Positions 1 through 6,237 of a DNA stretch of 8,182 nt are shown here, one piece after another. The stretch's first letter is position 1, and the number at the start of each line of letters is the position of its first letter. The notes under the pieces are model-generated. The model had not been told where the DNA came from. It searched no databases and saw only the letters and a program-made list of their open reading frames with translations. The DNA is from Flavobacteriales bacterium UBA1531 (lineage in GTDB: Bacteria > Bacteroidota > Bacteroidia > Flavobacteriales_D > Sanyastnellaceae). The stretch is from assembly GCA_002323795.1 (NCBI GenBank), contig DCPZ01000107.1, forward strand, positions 1-8,182, written 5' to 3'. The translations under genes and the position numbers were made by a program.

Positions 1-326
1 GAGAAGTTGATGCAATTGGAGATGTACTTGGAGAAATCGATGGAAGCATCGGCCAGGTATTCACCACGACCATTGGGGATGGAAACATCTTCTTGACCCA
101 AGGTTTTCAGCAGATGGCATTCCGAGAGTGCCCTGGTGATGTAACAGGTGACAACGCAGTTGGAACCAATGACCTCCTCGCAATCTTGAGCCTCTATGGG
201 GCACAGGATCCAGAGGCCATCAGCAACTCCGAAAACGGAGGAGCTGAGGACCTCAATGAGGATGGAATCGTTGGAACAGCAGATCTGTTGATCCTCCTTG
301 CTTACTACGGTGAGTTGTGTAACTAA
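1..326 (+). CDS. Secreted protein, C-terminal fragment with paired dockerin-like Ca-binding loops (5' partial)
   Basis: The reading frame (codons starting at base 3) is open from the left edge to a TAA at 324-326, so only the last 107 or so residues are present. A stretch reading GSIGQVFTTT...GFQQ at about 45-113 resembles the segment that often precedes the sorting tail in secreted Bacteroidota proteins. After it come two EF-hand-like loops, DVTGDNAVGTND (bases 138-173) and DLNEDGIVGTAD (249-284), each followed by a hydrophobic LLxxLxxYG helix, as in type I dockerin repeats. A Cys before the first loop (129-131) and a Cys two residues from the end bracket the doublet. No classical T9SS C-terminal domain with a KxxK-type end is visible. 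The loops probably bind calcium and the protein is probably surface-exposed or secreted; its main function lies outside the window. A TTG at 93 is not the real start, because the frame continues upstream. Confidence 0.75.
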   Translation, partial: EVDAIGDVLGEIDGSIGQVFTTTIGDGNIFLTQGFQQMAFRECPGDVTGDNAVGTNDLLAILSLYGAQDPEAISNSENGGAEDLNEDGIVGTADLLILLAYYGELCN

Positions 327-350
327 AACACCCAGAGCGTAATCAAAGAA

Positions 351-378
351 AGGGCTCCCCATGTGGGGAGCCCTTTTT
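351..378 (+). terminator. Rho-independent terminator of the left-edge secreted protein gene
   Basis: A perfect 10-bp inverted repeat (AGGGCTCCCC at 351-360, its complement at 365-374) with an ATGT loop is followed by a T run through base 378. It lies 25 bases after the TAA of the plus-strand gene, so it is a textbook intrinsic terminator for that gene. Confidence 0.9.
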
Positions 379-412
379 ATTTGGACTTGTTTGGAGTCAC
401 TGAACTCCAAAT

Positions 413-452
413 AAAACCCCGTCAGCGACATTTGTCAACTGAGGGGGTTTTT
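413..452. terminator. Bidirectional terminator between convergent genes
   Basis: AAAACCCC at 413-420 pairs with GGGGTTTT at 444-451, and the stem can be extended inward by CAG/CTG around a small mismatch; a shorter GAC/GTC pair sits in the loop. Both strands end the stem in a T run (TTTTT on plus, TTTTATTT on minus). It lies about 60 bases beyond the stop of the minus-strand TPR gene, so it most likely terminates the serS cluster and backs up the stronger plus-strand hairpin at 351-378. Confidence 0.75.
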
Positions 453-511
453 ATTGTAAAAGATGGTGAAGAAAGGATTTCTATTTGTAAGTCCGTCAGC
501 TTTGCCTAGTG

Positions 512-2320
512 TCATTCGATATCATCACCACGCATGACGCGAAAGCGACGTCGTGCTTCCACGGCATGCAGGCTGTTTGGATAATCGAAAAGCAGCTGTT
601 CAAAATAGCCTGCAGCAGCTTCTTCATTGCCGAGGCGATCTTCATAGAGTTTTCCCAATTCAAAAAGCGCATCATCCGCTAGGATATCATCAAAGTGAAG
701 ATCGACGACCTCTTGAAACAGCGCGAGTGCTGTGTCAAGATTGCCTTGTGCCAATGCCATGTGGCCTTGGGTCATGAGGATTTCATCTTCTAGGGCATGT
801 CCGGGCCAAATGGATACGATGGAATCTAGCTTCGTCCTTGCTTGATCATACCGGTGTTGTGTCGATAGCAGGTCAGCTTGGGCAAAGAGCCACATCGGTT
901 CGCTGATCGTATCCATGGCATAATTATCCGTGATCAATAGCGACAAGTCAATGGCGTCATTGGAAATCAACTTGGAGGTCGAGGCTTTGAGTGCATCAAG
1001 TTGGGCTTGCGCCCAATCAAAATCACCAGCATAATAGCTGATGCGTGCATTTCGAAATTTGGCCTCGTGACCAAAAAAGTCATCTTTAAAATCGAGTTCA
1101 ACTTGCGAGAATAGGAGTGAGGCATCCCAAATGTTGTCCTGGAACACCAAGATATCTCCCAGCTCTAGCTTACATAGTGCTGCCATGCGATCATAAAGGG
1201 CTGGAATTTCCAACACCGCTTCCAATGTGGCAATTGCTTCGTCTGGAAGTTGCAAATAGAAGGCTTGGGCGTGTGCCAAGTCTTTCGCGATTCCAGCAGT
1301 TTCTGTAGTGATCCCCAAATCGTTCAGGGTCTGTTTGTATTCTTCGGCGAGGCCCTCAATGGCTTCAGTGTTGTTCGGAACGGCATTGAGCAAGGGTTCC
1401 ATGCGCATGCGAAGGGATTGTGTTCGTGCGGTAAAGAAATAAGCATTTTCTCTGCCTTTGCCAGCGACATAAGTATAACAGAGAGCAGCCGTTTCATAAT
1501 CTCCATTGCTCGAGGCGGTTTGAGCCAGCTCGATGATCCGGCTTCCGTTTTCCTTGCCACGTAAGTCCAAAGATTTGGCATGGATGAATGCATTCGCAAA
1601 ATCTTTGACTTGGTTGAAGTACCAAACCAGTAGTTCGGGATAAACGCTGTCGTCTGAATAGGTTCGAGCGGAAGCGATGAGCTTGCCTTTGAGCAATGTG
1701 CCCAATTCTGGATTGTCCAACACGCGAAGATTGCGCGTAAAGCTGTTCTGAATGTTGCGGAAGTAGGTGGGTTTGCTGTGAAGCAAGCGGAGCGCGGCAT
1801 CGATCATGCCGTCGTAATTTCCGCGTCTACCTTCTAGATCGACCAACTGGTAATCCAAATTGCCCACCCCCATCTCTTGAGCCTTGGAGTAAACTTCAAG
1901 GGCAAGGTCCAGCTCATTTAGTTTAAGGAATGCGTTCGCCAACCCGATCGCACTATTTCGGTTCGGTTGTAACCGTTCCATGGCTTCGTCGAAGGCTTCT
2001 CGCGCCTGCGCTTCACGGCCAAAATGAAGGTACAGTTGTCCCAACTCGACGTAGGCACTCGCCCGGGTATTTTTGCCACGCATGCGACTTTTTACCAATT
2101 TTTCAGCCGCGTCAAAGTTGTCTAATGCGATGAGGACATCGTAATACATATCAAAGACCATCTTGGTCTTATTCTTTTTCCAAATCTGATCGAGGTATAG
2201 CTTGGACTGTGCATAAGAACCTTCATTGTAATAAAACTCCGCAAGTTCCAGATCGGATTGACTCCAGCTTATTGTGCTAGCCACAAATAGTGATGCAACG
2301 AGAATCCAGGGTTTTTTCAT
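512..2320 (-). CDS. Exported tetratricopeptide (TPR) repeat protein
   Basis: A 602-residue protein. It begins with a signal peptide: MKK, then a hydrophobic stretch to about residue 20 ending SWSQ. The remainder is almost entirely helical repeat. TPR-like units can be seen from residue 23 (LELAEFYYNEGSYAQSK), through the first third (ELGQLYLHFGREAQAREAF), and clearly at the C-terminus (GHMALAQGNLDTALALFQ, then ELGKLYEDRLGNEEAAAGYF). The protein ends with a FDYPNSLHAVEARRRFR-type segment typical of the last TPR in Bacteroidota proteins of this kind. No enzymatic domain is seen, so it is probably a periplasmic or envelope scaffold for protein contacts; the partner is unknown. The ATG at 2320 lies 24 bases after the lipoprotein gene, pointing to co-transcription. 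No Shine-Dalgarno site is apparent, which is usual in this phylum. Type and export are well supported; the specific role is not. Confidence 0.88.
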   Translation of the reverse strand: MKKPWILVASLFVASTISWSQSDLELAEFYYNEGSYAQSKLYLDQIWKKNKTKMVFDMYYDVLIALDNFDAAEKLVKSRMRGKNTRASAYVELGQLYLHFGREAQAREAFDEAMERLQPNRNSAIGLANAFLKLNELDLALEVYSKAQEMGVGNLDYQLVDLEGRRGNYDGMIDAALRLLHSKPTYFRNIQNSFTRNLRVLDNPELGTLLKGKLIASARTYSDDSVYPELLVWYFNQVKDFANAFIHAKSLDLRGKENGSRIIELAQTASSNGDYETAALCYTYVAGKGRENAYFFTARTQSLRMRMEPLLNAVPNNTEAIEGLAEEYKQTLNDLGITTETAGIAKDLAHAQAFYLQLPDEAIATLEAVLEIPALYDRMAALCKLELGDILVFQDNIWDASLLFSQVELDFKDDFFGHEAKFRNARISYYAGDFDWAQAQLDALKASTSKLISNDAIDLSLLITDNYAMDTISEPMWLFAQADLLSTQHRYDQARTKLDSIVSIWPGHALEDEILMTQGHMALAQGNLDTALALFQEVVDLHFDDILADDALFELGKLYEDRLGNEEAAAGYFEQLLFDYPNSLHAVEARRRFRVMRGDDIE

Positions 2321-2344
2321 ACGAATTTCAGTGACGAGTGTATC

Positions 2345-2965
2345 TTATTCTGAAGAATTGCGTTCGAGGATGAGCCGTGCCAGTCGGCCGCGTAAAACAG
2401 TCTGAAGGCTATCGCTCTTGTCTTTCGTTCGCTCGGCAATAGCGATGCCTCGGGAAGCGTACGTTTGCGTTTCAGTGATGCTTTTTTTCAATGTTCGTCC
2501 CATTTGCAGTTCGACCGAAAGATTTAGAGCAATGTACGCTGAGTCAATGGGTGTTCCTTGGCTATCGTGTGTTGTTCCGTTTCCAATGGCTGCGGCAAGT
2601 CCACGTAATTGCAGCAATGTACGCTTTTGGCTGTTCGCAATGGATTCTCGACGCTTGGATTGGTCCTTGAGCAGTCGTCGCGCGCGTGAGACGTCGGAAA
2701 TGATTTCCCCTTCTTCCCGTGAGACTGACATTTCTTCATCTTCTAAAAGAAGTTCAAATTCTCGGAGGTTTTCTTGGGCCCATTGTGAAGCGCTTATCGC
2801 TTTTTCGGCAGACACGCTTTCTAGGGCACTAGTTTCCAATTCAATGGAGTCAGCCAACGCGAGCAATGGCCATTCTTGCCCATCAGAGTGCAGACTGGAA
2901 TGGCAAGAGCAGAGGCAAGTGGCGGTCAACCAGAAAAGAAGTTGTAAATGGTTTACTTTCTGCAT
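2345..2965 (-). CDS. Putative lipoprotein, helical/coiled-coil, unknown function
   Basis: A 206-residue protein that I do not recognise. The N-terminus has a weakly basic start (K3, H6), a hydrophobic core (LQLLFWLTAT) and a cysteine-rich end LCSC; Cys21 is the likely lipidated residue, although the -2 Cys makes the lipobox atypical. The mature part is highly charged and predicted helical by eye, especially residues 60-125 (many E, R, K and Q with leucines at heptad-like spacing) and 150-205. A Gly/Thr/Ser-rich break at about 128-140 suggests two helical segments folding back on each other. It sits 17 bases after serS and 24 bases before the TPR gene, all on the minus strand, so it is probably in the same transcript. 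Linkage suggests that it works with the TPR protein in the envelope; this is inference. A 247-codon open frame on the opposite strand (2418-3161) shows no protein features and is treated as a shadow. Confidence 0.75.
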   Translation of the reverse strand: MQKVNHLQLLFWLTATCLCSCHSSLHSDGQEWPLLALADSIELETSALESVSAEKAISASQWAQENLREFELLLEDEEMSVSREEGEIISDVSRARRLLKDQSKRRESIANSQKRTLLQLRGLAAAIGNGTTHDSQGTPIDSAYIALNLSVELQMGRTLKKSITETQTYASRGIAIAERTKDKSDSLQTVLRGRLARLILERNSSE

Positions 2966-2982
2966 GATTGGGCTATTTTCGA

Positions 2983-4257
2983 TTAGGCATCGATGCGGTC
3001 AAAACCACAAAATGGAGCCAATGCGGAAGGAATGTGAATGCCCTTTTCGTCTTGATGATTTTCCAAGAGCGCAGCTACGATGCGTGGAAGAGCGAGCGCG
3101 GATCCATTCAACGTATGCACCAAATGCGTTTTTCCTTCACTCCCCTTGTAGCGGCATTTGAGGCGACTGGCTTGATAGGTTTCGAAATTGGAAACAGAAC
3201 TCACCTCCAGCCATCGTTCTTGAGCGGCACTCCACACTTCAAAATCGTAGGTCATTGCCGATGTGAATCCCATATCGCCTCCGCACAATCGCAAGACTCG
3301 ATAGGGCAACTCAAGTCCTTCTAAAAGTCCTTTGACATGCTCGACCATCTGATCGAGCAAGGCATATGAGACGTCGGGATGGGCGAGTTGGACAATTTCG
3401 ACTTTATCGAATTGATGCAGCCGATTCAATCCGCGCACATCTTTGCCGTAGCTCCCCGCTTCACGCCGAAAGCATGGGGTATAACCGCAAAGCTTGATCG
3501 GCAAATCGCCTTCCCTTACCATCGCATCGCGATAGATGTTGGTAAGCGGAACTTCAGCAGTTGGAATCATGTACAGTTCGTCTTCCTGCATGTGATACAT
3601 CTGACCCTCCTTGTCGGGAAGTTGGCCTGTGCCGAACCCACTCTCGGCATTGATCATGAGCGGTGGGATGTACTCTGTATATCCGGCTTCATCAGCCTTT
3701 TGCAAGAAAAACTGTATCAGCCCACGTTGCAATTTTGCTCCTTTCCCTTTGTAAAATGGAAATCCGGCTCCAGTGACCTTGGCTCCGAGCTCAAAATCAA
3801 TGAGATCTAAGGATTCCGCAAGTTCCCAATGCGGTTTGGCATGGCGGTCTAGTGTTTCTGCACTTCCCGAGCGAAAGGTTTCGACGTTATCCTCCGCATG
3901 CCGTCCGGATGCAACGTCGTCATGCGGTGCGTTCGGAATGGTGCACAGCAGGTCGTGCATCTGTTTTTCGATCGCTTGCATTTTTTCTTTGAGCAGGGCG
4001 GATTCTTCTTTGAAAGATGCGGTTTTTGCCTTGATGGCCTCTGCTTCTTCCCGTTTTCCTTCGCGCATCAAGGTTCCGATTTCTCGGCTCAATGCATTGC
4101 TTTGGGCCAAGATGTCATCGAGCTGAGCTTGGGTGCTGCGCCGTTCGGTATCCCATTGAAGGATTTGATCAAGGTCTTTGCGTGCGTCGATGTGCCGTTT
4201 GTCAAGGGCGTTCGCAATTTGCTCTTTTTCTTCTCGCAACGATTGTATGGTGAGCAT
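2983..4257 (-). CDS. serS: Seryl-tRNA synthetase
   Basis: A 424-residue protein, the normal length for bacterial SerRS. It charges tRNA-Ser with serine in the cytoplasm and also serves the tRNA that becomes Sec-tRNA where that exists. The N-terminal arm (about residues 1-110) is the long antiparallel coiled coil that grips the tRNA long variable arm, visible as dense E/K/R/Q helix. The class II catalytic core follows: the serine-binding TAEVPLTN loop at 233-240, motif 2 FRREAGSYGKDVRGLNRLHQF at about 263-283, and motif 3 around TLNGSALALPRIVAALLEN at 382-400, with the ATP-binding Arg392. The motif 3 wording (ALALPR rather than the GLAVGR common elsewhere) fits what I recall of Bacteroidota enzymes. 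The start ATG at 4257 gives the expected MLTIQSLRE beginning. It is first in a cluster with the lipoprotein and TPR genes, and follows the rpmA terminator. Confidence 0.98.
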   Translation of the reverse strand: MLTIQSLREEKEQIANALDKRHIDARKDLDQILQWDTERRSTQAQLDDILAQSNALSREIGTLMREGKREEAEAIKAKTASFKEESALLKEKMQAIEKQMHDLLCTIPNAPHDDVASGRHAEDNVETFRSGSAETLDRHAKPHWELAESLDLIDFELGAKVTGAGFPFYKGKGAKLQRGLIQFFLQKADEAGYTEYIPPLMINAESGFGTGQLPDKEGQMYHMQEDELYMIPTAEVPLTNIYRDAMVREGDLPIKLCGYTPCFRREAGSYGKDVRGLNRLHQFDKVEIVQLAHPDVSYALLDQMVEHVKGLLEGLELPYRVLRLCGGDMGFTSAMTYDFEVWSAAQERWLEVSSVSNFETYQASRLKCRYKGSEGKTHLVHTLNGSALALPRIVAALLENHQDEKGIHIPSALAPFCGFDRIDA

Positions 4258-4310
4258 GGCTAATGGGCGATGATTGAATGGTTTCCTAGCGGCCTGAGCC
4301 GTTCATTGGT

Positions 4311-4350
4311 AAAAATAAAGAACTCCCGAACCCAATGAAGGGTCGGGAGT
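4311..4350 (-). terminator. Rho-independent terminator of the rplU-rpmA operon
   Basis: ACTCCCGA (4322-4329) plus CCC (4331-4333) pairs with GGGTCGGGAGT (4340-4350), giving an 11-bp stem with a single bulged A and an AATGAA loop. Read on the minus strand, the stem is followed by a T-rich tract (CTTTATTTTT, 4320-4311). It begins about 65 bases past the rpmA stop and separates the ribosomal protein genes from serS. Confidence 0.85.
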
Positions 4351-4414
4351 CACAAATATGATTCAACCGAAAGATTTCAAAGTGAAATCCTCAGTTTATT
4401 GTTCTGTTTCTGTC

Positions 4415-4678
4415 TTATGAGTCACCCATGGGGACAACAGAAACAAAAGAACGGTTGTTTGCTTTTTTCCGAAATTCTACGATTCCGTCAGTCAGCGCAA
4501 AAAGGGTGTGGTCTTTACCGATACCAACATTCTCACCGGGGTGGTGCTGTGTACCACGCTGGCGCACAATAATGTTACCTGCAATGCAACCTTGGCCGCC
4601 AAAAATTTTGACACCCAACCGTTTCGACTCTGACTCGCGTCCGTTTTTCGAACTTCCTACACCTTTTTTATGTGCCAT
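4415..4678 (-). CDS. rpmA: Large ribosomal subunit protein bL27
   Basis: An 87-residue protein, the normal size for bL27. It begins MAHKKGVGSSKNGRES, the flexible N-terminal tail that reaches toward the peptidyl transferase centre, and continues with the family core (KRLGVKIFGGQ, AGNIIVRQRGT, HPGENVGIGKDHTLFAL). There is no cleavable N-terminal extension of the kind found in Firmicutes L27, so the mature start is encoded directly. The ATG shares one base with the rplU stop (TAATG on the minus strand), implying translational coupling, which suits two proteins needed in equal amounts. The stop is TAA at 4415-4417, with a strong terminator downstream. Confidence 0.98.
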   Translation of the reverse strand: MAHKKGVGSSKNGRESESKRLGVKIFGGQGCIAGNIIVRQRGTQHHPGENVGIGKDHTLFALTDGIVEFRKKANNRSFVSVVPMGDS

Positions 4679-5142
4679 TATTCTTCGGTTTTCTTTGTTT
4701 TGGTAGCTGCCGCCTTTTTCGTGGCAGGTGCTTTAGCTGCTGGTTTCTTCGCTGCAGTTTTTTTCGCTGCTGGTTTCTTCGCAGCAGGTGCCTTGGCATC
4801 TGATTTTGAAGCCGCAGCTTTTTTGGCACCACCGGCTTTGATACCAGTGATTTTGATTTCCGTCAATGAGGCACGGAAGCCATTCAACTTTTGATAACCT
4901 TTCCGACGCTTCTTCTTGAAGATCAGAACTTTGTCGCCTTTAAGGTGGCGTTCAACCTGAGCAGACACTTCCGCGCCGCTTATCGCTGGGGCGCCAACAG
5001 TTACATCTCCCTTGTTGTCGATGAGGAGGACGTGGTCAAATTTGACCTTTTTGCCCTCTTCAGCGTCCAAGCGGTTGACGAAAACCTGTTGGTCTTTCTC
5101 TACCTTGAACTGGTGCCCTGCGATCTCTACGATTGCATACAT
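4678..5142 (-). CDS. rplU: Large ribosomal subunit protein bL21 with Lys/Ala-rich C-terminal extension
   Basis: 154 residues, against about 103 for a standard bL21. Residues 1-101 are a normal bL21: MYAIVEIAGHQFKVEKDQ at the start, the DHVLLI strand, and the 23S rRNA-binding segment FKKKRRKGYQKLNGFR at 75-90, then LTEIKITGI. From about residue 102 a low-complexity tail begins, built of AAKKP, AAKKT and KAPA units and ending TKTKKTEE; it is strongly basic, like a histone H1 tail. Tails of this sort are known on bL21 in Bacteroidota, and rRNA contact is the likely use, though not demonstrated. It is first in an operon with rpmA (TAATG overlap). A clear promoter lies 38-68 bases upstream of the ATG at 5142, and the leader has an A/T-rich stretch in place of a Shine-Dalgarno site. 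Confidence 0.96.
   Translation of the reverse strand: MYAIVEIAGHQFKVEKDQQVFVNRLDAEEGKKVKFDHVLLIDNKGDVTVGAPAISGAEVSAQVERHLKGDKVLIFKKKRRKGYQKLNGFRASLTEIKITGIKAGGAKKAAASKSDAKAPAAKKPAAKKTAAKKPAAKAPATKKAAATKTKKTEE
4736..4780 (-). repeat. 15-bp tandem repeat within the rplU tail
   Basis: Three consecutive 15-base units (4736-4750, 4751-4765, 4766-4780) encode AAKKP/AAKKT-type pentapeptides; the first and third are identical (GCTGCTGGTTTCTTC on plus) and the middle one differs at a few bases. A degenerate fourth unit follows at 4781-4795. Such a repeat can gain or lose units in frame, so tail length may vary between strains. Confidence 0.7.
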
Positions 5143-5179
5143 GATGACTAAATATAATGGTCCCCGAAAATGGGGGTGG

Positions 5180-5210
5180 CAAAGGTATAGGAAACTTCGG
5201 AACTTTTCAA
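5180..5210 (-). promoter_or_regulatory. Bacteroidota-type promoter for rplU-rpmA
   Basis: On the minus strand the -7 box TACCTTTG (complement of 5180-5187) is an exact match to the Bacteroidota consensus TAnnTTTG. A TTG -33 element (complement of 5208-5210, followed by AAAA) lies 20 bases upstream, within the usual spacing. Transcription would begin near 5174, giving a leader of about 30 bases. That leader starts with a small CCCC/GGGG hairpin (5162-5165 with 5172-5175) and then an A/T-rich run before the ATG. Confidence 0.8.
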
Positions 5211-5244
5211 CAATTCCGGTGATTGTCTTCTGTCCTCGAGTGGA

Positions 5245-6177
5245 TCACTTCTTATTCTTTCGATTGGTCAGCCAAACGCCGAGCAAGATACAGAGACCCG
5301 CTGCAAGATGCTGCGCGTGAAGTAGCTCGCCATCCCACCATCCCCAGAATGCGGCAAAGATGGGAATGATATAAGTTACAGAAGCGGCGGTCACAGCGCT
5401 GGTCCATGCAATCAACTGATTGAATAGAACGAGGGCACCAGCTGTTCCTAAAGCTCCGAGAATGCCCACCGCAATCAGCCCTTGCAATCCATCTGGATGT
5501 GAAACGATTAAATGTGGAATATCACCATTGATTACGATCGCGCTGGCGGGCATTGCTGCAAGCCCTAATGAACAGCTGGCGATCACGGGGCTACTCAGTT
5601 TCCGTAGTTTTTCGCGCGTGATATTTACACTAATCCCGTAACACACCGTTGCGATAACAAGCAACAGGCTTGGGATGAGGATGGGTTCGACTCCTTCGCT
5701 GGTGTGAGTATGGACAGATCCCTGAGCCTGGATGAGCCAGATGGTTCCTATGAATCCAGTTCCGATTCCAAGAAGTTGATTGCGCTTTACGCTTAATCCA
5801 AATAAGGCAAACCCAATGAGTAAGGTCCAGATAGGGCTCAGTGCATTTAACATTCCAGCCATTGCACTAGGCAATTCAGTTTGCGCTGTAGCGAAAAGAA
5901 CCGCCGGGACGAAACTGCCAACCAGTCCGATGAAGCTGACCCAGAGCCATTGAGGACGGCTAAGCTTCTTCCAGTGAGTCAGGGAAACGGGTAGCAGCGC
6001 AATCCCGGCAATGGCGATTCGCATTGCGGCGAGTTCTAATGGGGGGAACAAGGGGCTGCCATCGGAAGCGAAAAGTCCCCATTTCATTAAGATGAAGCTG
6101 CTGCCCCAGACGAAACCTAGGAGCAATAAAGTTAGCGTTGGGGCCCATCTTTGCTTTTGGGACGAGTGGCTCACCAT
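5245..6177 (-). CDS. EamA/DMT-superfamily membrane permease
   Basis: A 310-residue integral membrane protein of the drug/metabolite transporter superfamily. It shows the family's two-fold EamA layout: repeat one at about residues 13-150 and repeat two at about 168-303, some ten membrane segments in all. Family hallmarks are the first helix LLLLGFVWGSSFILMKWG (17-34), the segment PSAMAGMLNALSPIWTLLIG (103-122) and its counterpart in repeat two, TSAVTAASVTYIIPIFAAFWG (259-279). The basic end NRKNKK suits a cytoplasmic C-terminus. Substrate cannot be read from sequence; relatives export amino acids or other metabolites. I chose the ATG at 6177 rather than the longer open frame to 6366, because the extra N-terminal residues are unlike the family and would overlap the divergent plus-strand gene. 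The gene lies upstream of rplU in the same direction, but rplU has its own promoter; I see no terminator hairpin after the stop. Confidence 0.92.
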   Translation of the reverse strand: MVSHSSQKQRWAPTLTLLLLGFVWGSSFILMKWGLFASDGSPLFPPLELAAMRIAIAGIALLPVSLTHWKKLSRPQWLWVSFIGLVGSFVPAVLFATAQTELPSAMAGMLNALSPIWTLLIGFALFGLSVKRNQLLGIGTGFIGTIWLIQAQGSVHTHTSEGVEPILIPSLLLVIATVCYGISVNITREKLRKLSSPVIASCSLGLAAMPASAIVINGDIPHLIVSHPDGLQGLIAVGILGALGTAGALVLFNQLIAWTSAVTAASVTYIIPIFAAFWGWWDGELLHAQHLAAGLCILLGVWLTNRKNKK

Positions 6178-6225
6178 GGGGTGTGAAATTAGATTATGTT
6201 GGGTTTCCGGCGGCTTGCACGGGCG

Positions 6226-6233
6226 TATATTTG
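6226..6233 (+). promoter_or_regulatory. -7 promoter box for the HMA lipoprotein-ctaA operon
   Basis: TATATTTG matches the Bacteroidota -7 consensus TAnnTTTG exactly and lies in the 60-base gap between the divergent permease gene and the HMA gene. A possible -33 TTG at 6199-6201 is 24 bases away, slightly longer than usual. Transcription would start at about 6238-6241, practically on the ATG at 6238, so the transcript would be nearly leaderless unless a downstream start is used. Confidence 0.6.
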
Positions 6234-6237
6234 CAGG

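Noticed and set aside
1324..1800. 158-codon minus-strand frame inside the TPR gene
   Set aside because: It lies in another frame of a well-supported TPR protein and has no features of its own.
2418..3161. 247-codon open frame on the plus strand opposite the lipoprotein gene and the 3' end of serS
   Set aside because: It runs antisense across two supported genes, is Ser/Arg-rich with no domain or signal, and spans the serS stop; it is best explained as a chance mirror of codon use.
4290..4317. Small CGGC-CTGA-GCCG hairpin and a TATTTTTA box upstream of serS as possible leader element and promoter
   Set aside because: The stem is only 4 bp. The box lacks the final G of the consensus and its nearest TTG is only 15 bases away, so neither is strong enough; serS may use an unseen promoter or read-through from rpmA.
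4670..4894. Plus-strand frame rich in Ala/Phe/Val that looks like a membrane peptide
   Set aside because: It is the antisense reading of the Lys/Ala repeat tail of rplU; AAG/AAA and GCN codons read backwards give Phe, Leu, Gly and Ala.
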